From positions 1-10,808 of the forward strand of contig RBNI01006952.1 in the NCBI GenBank assembly GCA_003990745.1: 10,808 bases of DNA. Reading direction: 5' to 3'. Position numbers and translations under genes: made by a program. The stretch comes from Jimgerdemannia flammicorona. Its lineage: Eukaryota > Mucoromycota > Endogonomycetes > Endogonales > Endogonaceae. This document shows positions 1-6,442 of this stretch, piece after piece. Under the pieces are notes generated by a model, which was given only the letters and a program-made list of their open reading frames with translations, had not been told where the DNA came from and searched no databases. Each line of letters opens with the position of its first letter. The first letter of the stretch is position 1.

Positions 1-1020
1 ACCCATCTTATTTCCTCTGAAATAAAGTCAGTTCTGGTTTCACTTACACACACTTCCTTGCAAGCAATCTAAGAGATAACAAGACAGTTAAAGATAAGAA
101 GTTTGAGGACTATAAGACCTTGGGAAGACACTCCAATAAGAACTTGCTTATAACAACTTGAGTTAGTCTAAGAGATATACCTTGAAGAGAATCTGGCATA
201 TTTGAAGGACTCAGCGACTACTACGTAACAATATATAATATAGTATACTATAGATAAGAGTATAGTAGATCTTCGAAAAAAATTTATTTCACCTACATAT
301 CTTGAAATTATTAGACAATAGATAGTAATAATAAATTGTATATTTATAATAATCTTATAAATATTTAATTAAGTTTATATATATCAGAAGATTTTACTAA
401 TTAAAATTTAAATTACTTAAGTTTAAGCTCTTTGAGCTTCTATTTAATAACTTTAGTATTATATATAGATATATTATCTTACTACTTTACTTATATAATT
501 ACATATTATAAATTGATTTATAATATTAAGTAATCTATATATAAAAGAACTTATTTATATTACTTCAAATAAACTATCTTAGTAATACTTATATCTATTT
601 AAAAAAGAAAACTATAATAGTTTTAATAGAACTATCTGGACACTATAATACCTCTACTATGATTTTAAACTTAATTATATAATATATATATATTTACTAT
701 ATTAATAAAGAATATAGTTTATAATTTAATTCAAAAAGATTAAAATAAAATTTATTAAAAAAAAAAATCCAAAAGAGATAAGTTAAAGATAAAGAAAATA
801 ATAATATTATTATTATTATTAAAATAATAAAATAAAAAACTCACTATATATTATTTATTATAGTCTAATATTGATATTAGAATATCTATAATAAATAGTG
901 AGTAATATTATTTTCAGAGAGTAATAAATTATTAAGAAGTAAATTTCAAAGCCATAATCTCATACTTTATAGTAGAAATACTAAGAGTAGACAATCCAGT
1001 ATATATAGTTATAAATATAG
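1..1020. other. AT-rich, gene-free block
   Basis: No convincing coding region is seen. From about 230 to 1020 the sequence is almost only A and T, with many TpA steps, runs such as TATATA and a short ATT microsatellite near 799-820. The first 230 bases are less extreme and look like decayed, once more complex sequence. CpG is nearly absent. This would fit a mutationally degraded repeat, for example a transposon remnant that lost C:G pairs, but no element family was recognised and no dinucleotide index was computed. Confidence 0.6.
840..902. repeat. Imperfect palindrome (hairpin)
   Basis: The left arm 840-863 (starts CTCACTAT, ends TTATTATAG) is matched in inverted orientation by 886-902 (CTATAATAAAT then AGTGAG), with about 7 bases missing from the right arm. 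Inside lies a near-perfect inner palindrome, TCTAATAT (864-871), TG, ATATTAGA (874-881). The whole could fold as a single hairpin of about 20 base pairs. It may be a small inverted-repeat element or the joined ends of one. No target-site duplication was established. Confidence 0.6.
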
Positions 1021-1723
1021 TTCAAACTGCAGCAAAGTGGCCAGAGCTGCTCACTGTATGGAATACTTATGTTTCACTTTTTTACCCATATAGTTTAGTC
1101 TATTTTATGCAGAAACAGTTCATATATCAGTATTCAGTTAGTTTGTTTCAATGCCCCTGGTTAGGCTTAGGTAGGATTACATAGTCTGAACTTAGTGAAT
1201 ATATGCCAGTTTCAGCATGTTTTTGTCTCCACCTTAGTATGTAGTTGAGTAATTAGTCATTAGTCATTGGCATTTCATACTTCATATTTTCGTATCTTCA
1301 GTTCACATGCCCCTCCCACTGTCCCTCTTGGGTGGCCATCCAATAAAATGGCCCTTTCGCATGTTGATATGAATGGTGGTCCTGAGAAGCATGTTCTTCC
1401 AACCCATATTCTTCCTTCATCTCTTATTCTTCTCGCATTACATGTTCTTATCCTTGTTTGACCCCCTCTATTTTTCTCACCACCTTGGCAACATGCCACT
1501 TTGCTATCAAAAGAGATGAAAATTTGATATATGGTTTAAATCTAAAAATAAACTAAACAAAATAAATATTATTAATTTTATATAAAGTTAGTTAATATAT
1601 ATAGTCTTACTGATTATTACAAACAACAGTCTCTAATATCTTTTGTTGAAAATAGTATTTCATCCTCCAGCATGATGACAAGATGAGTTGGAGTACCAAA
1701 TTTCTCATAATGATGAGTCATAT
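1021..1723. other. Intergenic region, no gene recognised
   Basis: Composition becomes less AT-rich here. A minus-strand stretch at 1275-1499 is open for about 74 codons (residues such as CFSGPPFIST and DGHPRGTVGG are visible), but the plus strand is open over most of the same stretch. I cannot identify a family, a start with context, or splice partners. Positions 1500-1620 are AT-rich again. Confidence 0.4.
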
Positions 1724-1915
1724 TCAAACAAGTGTAGGAGAATATCCAAAATCTTGAGCAAGCTGTGTTATACTTTTGTGAATTTGCCAAGCCCAAGCAT
1801 TTAGCGAGCAATAGGGCGATTTATATAATGATGAGTTATAGAGGTTGTGGGTTGAGGTAAAAGAGATTGAGACGACATAATAAAGATTTTCAATTAGAAA
1901 AAACTGTCTATTTTT
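1724..1915 (-). pseudogene. Unrecognised open stretch, possible gene or transposon remnant
   Basis: On the minus strand one frame is free of stops for about 63 codons, ending at TGA 1724-1726. It reads like protein near its end: LNAWAWQIHKSITQLAQDFG, then YSPTLV before the stop. The segment SITQLAQDFGYSPTLV has the look of a helix-turn-helix (a helix, a Gly turn, a second helix), as in some transposases. That is a resemblance by eye only. There is no in-frame ATG near the beginning and the next codons contain another stop, so if this was coding it is now a fragment. Confidence 0.22.
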
Positions 1916-1939
1916 TTTTTATTTTTATTTCTATTACCA

Positions 1940-2008
1940 TTTTCCATGCCGAGACGTGGTGATTTCGCGACACTTTTTTTCCATGGACGTGGACGTGATT
2001 TCGCGACT
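1940..2008. repeat. Duplicated TCGCGA/ACGTGG element
   Basis: Two imperfect tandem copies of about 32-34 bp (1940-1973 and 1977-2008). Both begin TTTTCCATG, carry ACGTGG, and end with the shared 13-mer GTGATTTCGCGAC, which contains the palindrome TCGCGA. The surroundings are AT- and T-rich. The arrangement resembles a paired regulatory binding site, but no firm gene starts next to it. Confidence 0.5.
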
Positions 2009-2064
2009 TAGCATCATGTGATACAATTTATTATTTTTAGTTGAACTGCGTTTTGACGACTCAG

Positions 2065-2388
2065 CAACGAGACAATTCGTCACCTAAAACACACTTCTGT
2101 CGACCTGCACCAAAGTATGCAACTAATTCTTCACCCTGTCCTACACGGGCGCTGGCCAGTTGCGCAGTCTTGTCGCCTGCCCTTCCGGAAGTGGTGGCCT
2201 TCCGTTGGCTCCAAAGAGAAGGAGTAGGGATCCCGACACCTAATTACAAAGAAGGGTTTGTGTGTTTTTCCTCCTCCGGACACTAATCTCGCATCGTCAA
2301 AATCTTGCACCTGAGGCCCATCGATATCGCGGTTGACTAACACTTCGTCTTTTTTGCTCGTTTGCTCTCGTTGCCTTTCTTCAAGCAT
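2065..2388 (-). CDS. Possible hypothetical exon(s), unrecognised
   Basis: A minus-strand ORF starts at ATG 2386-2388 with a hydrophilic N-terminus (MLEERQREQ, then DIDGPQVQDFDDARL). Around 2250-2285 there is a GT (GTGTCC) and a TAG that could bound a very short intron. A second minus-strand frame, open from about 2250 to 2065 (VGIPTPSLWSQRK, later GQGEELVAYFGAGRQ), also looks protein-like. I could not join the two convincingly, and the plus strand is open here too. No family recognised; this may be noncoding. Confidence 0.18.
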
Positions 2389-2542
2389 CCTTTACACAAA
2401 CTGAAGCTAAAATGCTTTTCTTTGTTCGTGTCGAGACTTTCACACCGGTCTTGGCTACTCGAAGCCAACTGACGAGCCCCTTGAGTAAGGGCGAAACCGG
2501 GAGACATTTTCCGACCCACTCTGGATTCCTCGCGCAGTGCAG

Positions 2543-2613
2543 TTTTTTTTTTTTTTTTTTTATATTCGACTTTTGGGAAAGCTATACCCACGAAAAAAAA
2601 AAAAAAAAAAAAA
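2543..2613. repeat. Inverted homopolymers T19...A21
   Basis: A run of 19 T (2543-2561) and a run of 21 A (2593-2613) are separated by 31 bp. They are complementary and could pair as a hairpin stem. Either may be a retroposition tail or simple slippage. They interrupt several short ORFs on both strands. Confidence 0.75.
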
Positions 2614-2656
2614 GGATGTGTACGATGTCGCGGTCCTATTGTTTCCATCGAGTTCC

Positions 2657-3636
2657 TCACTGAGTTTCTTTCCATTTTCTTCTTGCTTTTCTATTACTGT
2701 CCTTTCCTATTTCGCCGAAGTCTTTAACGAAAAATGCCCTCATGTGTGCCGATGCGCGAGGAAAGGTGCGTATAATTGCAAAATTGGATTGGGTGGCCTG
2801 GGTGGAGGTGAATGGAGGTGGTGAAATGGGAAGAATGGGGGGTTTCGGGCTGCGTGGTGCAAATACAGTGTTGGCGTTGGATGGAGCTTCCTTCAGGGGA
2901 CATGGTGTTTGTGCTACGGTTTCACCCAAAGGGACCTCAATTAACTCCTAATCAACTGCGATCCTCTTCAATATGAAATAGAAACTCGCTGTACGCATCT
3001 TCGGGTCCTTCCCCCCCTCAGGCGACAAGAGCATCGCTCACATTTGATTATTCTCTTCAAACCGACCTCCTCGACTTCTGGAACACACGCTTCGTACGAA
3101 AGACTTTGGCTGCCCACCCCGTCTACGTGGTCCGACCGCACACTGATCTCCTGTCTCAAACATGATCGCCACCTCTGGGAGCGCGCTACGAATCATAATT
3201 TCCAATCCGGGGTGTCAGAGTAGCAACTCTGTCCTTGTCCCTTGCCCATCCTCGCCACAACGCCGCATGCGGACGGTGGGTGTCGTTCTGAGACGGGTCT
3301 GTCGTGTGCGAAGTGAAGATGGGGCGACAGCGGTCGAGTTGAAGTGCGGGTACGTGCTCGTATATTGCGGGGCCGTGCCGAGATGGCGAATGTGGGTATG
3401 GTGGAGGTGGCAGATACGAGGACGTAGCGATTAGGAGCTGGAGGCGATTTGAAGGAGATTGGGGAGTGATTAGGGTCGTTGGGGAGGCGAAGGAAGCGGC
3501 CGTACTTACCATTATGACGACCGATCTCGTCACGAAGCAGACTCCAACAACATTTCTCTCTCAACGTCTGTCGAAACTGGTAAGCCAGGGTGACTTGAGT
3601 GAAGAGGGAAAATGAATTTGTCCATTTGTTAACCAC
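2657..3636 (-). CDS. Possible multi-exon hypothetical gene, unrecognised
   Basis: Three minus-strand pieces hint at a gene. (1) An open stretch starting at 3636 reaches a perfect GTAAGT donor near 3511 (on the plus strand ACTTAC); it includes VTLAYQFRQTLREKC. (2) About 2968-3190 is open and contains a C-x2-C-like segment (KCERCSCRL). (3) From a TTGATTAG acceptor near 2952 a frame stays open to TGA at 2657-2659, about 98 codons. It is proline-rich in the middle (PPILPISPPPF) and basic at the end (NRKARRKWKETQ). I could not splice the pieces in one frame, and plus-strand ORFs overlap, so this remains a weak candidate. Confidence 0.2.
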
Positions 3637-4596
3637 CGTTCTCTCTTTCTCTATCTCCCTCTACCCTCCTACCATATATTCTTTATTGACAGTGTCACGA
3701 TACTTCTCAAAAAAAATACAAAGACATGCACCTTTTCTATTTCCTTTTCAAATCAACCTCACCGATATTTGTGTCACTGTCATACCTTACCCACAGACGG
3801 TGGTGGTTAATATGTGATGACGACCAGGATTGACCTGCACTGGCTCGGCCAATGCCTCGAACGTTACCGCGCTACCCAACTGTCCTTTTCGTGCGATGGC
3901 ACAAATTTATAGCCCGGCGTCCTCGATGGCAGAAGGTACCCGTAGGGCTGTTGATTGCATCAGTTATAGCGGAGAAACAGGTCAGGTGTGATTGTTTAAT
4001 CGAAGGTCCAGCAGCAGCTGCAGGTGACGTCATCGGCGAGACGCAAAGGGCGGTTGGATGCTGCTGGCACTGAGAATGTGAACGTTGAGGAACCCATTGG
4101 GAGTGCGGACGTTGAGATGTAATTGTTTTTTTTTTTTTTTTTTTTTTTTTGGGGGGGGGTGGGGCATGCAGCGTGAGTCAGTATTCTCCGTTGGATGGCA
4201 CGAATCTGTCAATAGAATGTTCTACTGCTACAAGGGTCGATGTACAATAAAATTTTGCTGTTGCCCATCAAAAGAGAAGTATGTAGACTCTAGCTTACGC
4301 ACGAAATTGGAGAATGTAGATCTAGTTCGACACCCGAGCCAATGCTCTGAATCGATGTTAAAAAGATGCATAGGCCAGAGTCATGTGCGACTGAGCATAA
4401 GCATTTATATTATCACACTTTCAATTAGCCAGCTGCGCGACGTTTAGGGAATGAATGACATAACAATGTGCATCGTTTGCGATGATCAATAAAATTTTAG
4501 GCATGCGATCTATTTTTTAAATAAATAAATAATAAAAGCAAATCATCAATAACACTCTAACGTATGTCGATACAGACGTGGCAATCTACATGGTAG
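3637..4596. other. Intergenic region with poly-T/G tract
   Basis: No gene recognised. The stretch holds a run of 25 T followed by nine G (4126-4159). It also holds two copies of the 12-mer CAATAAAATTTT (4245-4256 and 4487-4498), each containing a polyadenylation-like AATAAA. Short ORFs on the plus strand (3852-4073, 4085-4447) have no recognisable motifs and are probably chance. Confidence 0.4.
4126..4159. repeat. T25-G9 homopolymer junction
   Basis: Twenty-five T (4126-4150) run directly into nine G (4151-4159), followed by TGGGG. Read on the minus strand this is C9 followed by A25, which could be the tail of a retroposed sequence. No promoter boxes or target-site duplication were found to support a SINE. 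Length in such runs is prone to assembly error. Confidence 0.7.
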
Positions 4597-4848
4597 CAAA
4601 GTGAATATCCGATTCGTGAAACTCATCCTGGCCACGCCGAGTTGGTATTCGAAGTGTTACAGCCGAACATTAACAACGGATCAAATCGAACATCCATCAG
4701 TTTTCTGGGCGCCGATCGACCAATGCTAGTATCTCTTATCGAATTTCTGTCTGCCGATAACAAAATTGTTCGCATCAAGTACAAGAATGGCGTTGAAACA
4801 AATATCACCCGTGGCTGTCGGAAACAATGTTTGTACCAGTTTATCTAG
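4597..4848 (+). CDS. Orphan exon-like ORF, unrecognised protein
   Basis: After a TAG (4594-4596) that could serve as a splice acceptor, one frame is open for 83 codons and ends at TAG 4846-4848. It reads like a folded protein with alternating hydrophobic strands: HPGHAELVFEVLQPN, then SISFLGADRPMLVSLIEFL and NKIVRIKYKNGVETN. There is no ATG with good context, so it would be a 3'-terminal exon or a gene fragment. No upstream exon was found. The minus strand is also open over 4623-4808, but that reading looks less protein-like. Function unknown. Confidence 0.33.
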   Translation, partial: QSEYPIRETHPGHAELVFEVLQPNINNGSNRTSISFLGADRPMLVSLIEFLSADNKIVRIKYKNGVETNITRGCRKQCLYQFI

Positions 4849-4913
4849 TTGATCCCATGTTTGAGATGACATTGGTCACGTCCTCGATTCAACCAAATAT
4901 TTATATTATAGAT

Positions 4914-5051
4914 TGGCACCTCACGCATAGCAGAAAATAAAGAAGTTTTATCATCCACACACAACGCATTAACATCGGTTTCATATTCCAGTAAAATGCG
5001 TATAATTCCAATGTCAAAGCAACCTGATCTTTGGAGGTCTGAGTGAATCCT
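4914..5051 (-). pseudogene. Ankyrin-repeat relic
   Basis: On the minus strand a frame opens after a TGA (5052-5054) and reads through one recognisable ankyrin repeat at about 5024-4926: GCFDIGIIRILLEYETDVNA, followed by LCVDDKTSLFSAM. The pattern 'IIRILLEYETDVNA...DDKTSLFSA' matches the second helix, the 'G-A-D-V-N-A' loop and the 'G-x-T-P-L' start of the next repeat in the ankyrin consensus. The frame continues without clear repeats to a stop near 4847. No start codon or neighbouring repeats were found, so this is a fragment of an ankyrin protein or one isolated exon. Confidence 0.5.
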
Positions 5052-5054
5052 TCA

Positions 5055-5670
5055 CAGTAGACCATTAAATAATCCGATACCGCAACAATTTCGCAGGAAT
5101 ATCATGTAACTAAATAGAGAACTAGAACAAAAACAGAGAGAACACCAAGCGATTATTTCTCCACAGACAAGCCTCCCCACCGCCATCACCAGCTTCACTT
5201 TCTTTGTATTACCTCTGCCAACTGTGTTTTCTCCTTCACCACCGGCTTTCTCCCACTCTTACCAGACTTCATAGTCTCACCATCCGCTCACCCCACGACA
5301 CCTCACCAGTTTTCCATCAATGCTCCCTCGCTCTCTCACCATCGCTTCCTCACCGTCTTCGCTGTAGGGTCGAGGCGGTGGTCTCGTCCTCCTCCGCCTC
5401 ACTCTCGTCTCTCTTCTGCCTCGCCTTCGTCTTTCTCGCTGGTTCCACCGCATTCAGATTCCCAGCTCCACTTATCAACATACCAATCCCACGGATTGTA
5501 CAGCCTCTGCCTCTATCTTTAGTAATCGCTGACCACCAAAAGATATCACACCGAAGTGGTTGATATAGGTAATCTGCTTAGGTAGATGAATGCAAACAAA
5601 GTGGAGGTTAATGAATCATAAAATAAAATATCACATTGAACAAAATAAACTGCTATCAAGCAACATGAAC
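5055..5670. other. Pyrimidine-rich intergenic region
   Basis: Positions about 5160-5470 are rich in C and T on the plus strand, with CTCT/CACC tracts. This keeps several frames open (for example 5204-5563, a Ser/Leu/Pro-rich reading) without giving a protein-like pattern. I regard the open frames as a composition effect. No promoter can be assigned. Confidence 0.4.
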
Positions 5671-5746
5671 ACTATACCACAACGTAATACCACAACGTAC
5701 ACTATACCACAACGTAATACCACAACGTACACTATACCACAACGTA
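5671..5746. repeat. 30-bp minisatellite, 2.5 copies
   Basis: Two identical 30-bp units (5671-5700 and 5701-5730) and a 16-bp partial third (5731-5746). Each unit is itself two related halves sharing ATACCACAACGTA. In the plus frame it would encode a repeated YTIPQRNTTT, but no gene structure surrounds it. Confidence 0.9.
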
Positions 5747-6118
5747 TCTTCGGGCTATCGCGTAATACCTTGAGTAATAGCGACGGATTTCATCGCGGAA
5801 CTACAGTAGCAAATGTATATTCTTCCTCTGTTTAGCACATGATAGTTGCAACCTGTGGCGGTTAGGATGGGCCTGGGTCAGATGCTACAAGACTCGGCAG
5901 ACATGGTACAAGTCCGTCGATCATGCCCATCAAGTCCGTGTCACTGAATAATTGAATATTCACTCAATAACTGCAATTAATTGTAGTGGCATTGCCACTG
6001 GCACCATAGCACCATAGTATGGACACCGCTCAAGGTTGAACGTGTCACAAGATTTCGAGGTAACAAACAGGATGTCTGAAAGAGGATTAGCTAATAACCT
6101 TAAAGGAGGTCCTCGACA
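5747..6118. other. Region upstream of the SAM-LRR gene
   Basis: No gene recognised. Small direct repeats are present: CAAGTCCGT twice near 5910-5940 and CACCATAG twice near 6002-6017. There are also a 10-bp palindrome, TGAATATTCA, near 5953-5962 and the short inverted repeat TGGCATTGCCA near 5987. A minus-strand ORF at 5960-6166 has no recognisable pattern. The promoter of the downstream gene probably lies here, but no clear TATA box can be assigned. Confidence 0.4.
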
Positions 6119-6172
6119 TTGACAATTTCCCAGAAATATTATCGGTTGACAATTCTTCAGAAACATTATCTG
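6119..6172. promoter_or_regulatory. 27-bp tandem repeat upstream of the start codon
   Basis: Two adjacent 27-bp copies (6119-6145, 6146-6172) differ at only a few positions. Both begin TTGACAATT and contain CAGAAA-ATTATC. They end 23 bp before the ATG, so they lie in the 5' leader or core promoter of the SAM-LRR gene. A regulatory role is inferred from position only. Confidence 0.5.
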
Positions 6173-6195
6173 TATACACCTCTACCTTCGTCCCC

Positions 6196-6442
6196 ATGTC
6201 CTCCAAAGAACTTCCAAACCCCTCGCTTGACGAAATCAAGTCCTGGGATGAACACAGAGTCTATGAGCACTTTCGACACCCCATTCTCGGATTGAAATCC
6301 GACCATGTAGCCATCTTGCGTGATCAGGAAACAGACGGAGACGCACTCATTATACTTACCGAAAATGACCTATTGAGACCTCCGTATAATTTACCAGGAG
6401 GGCCTGTGAAGAAAATTATAAACGAGATTTTCCGATTGAAAG
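6196..6442 (+). other. Exon 1: SAM domain
   Basis: Eighty-two codons plus one base. The pattern IKSWDEHRVYEHF, HVAILRDQETDGDALIILT, ENDLL, GGPVKKIINEIFRLK follows the SAM consensus: Trp at the start of helix 1, an 'x-E-x-D-G-x-A-L-L-x-L-T' core, then 'G-x-x-x-K-I-x-x-x-I-x-x-L' in the last helix. SAM domains form head-to-tail polymers or bind other SAM domains. The donor is G|GTAGCT at 6443 (phase 1). Without splicing the frame ends at TAA 6472-6474. Confidence 0.8.

Noticed and set aside
4126..4447. Minus-strand SINE with an A25 tail
   Set aside because: No convincing A/B promoter boxes and no target-site duplication were found.
4869..4895. tRNA T-arm-like sequence (GGTTGAATC on the minus strand)
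   Set aside because: The GGTTCGA core is missing, and no acceptor stem or D-arm can be drawn.
5204..5563. 119-codon plus-strand ORF
   Set aside because: Openness follows from pyrimidine-rich composition; Ser/Leu/Pro-rich reading without motifs or splice context.
5590..5835. Repeat protein encoded by the 30-bp minisatellite
   Set aside because: Short ORF only open because 30 is a multiple of three. No gene structure around it.
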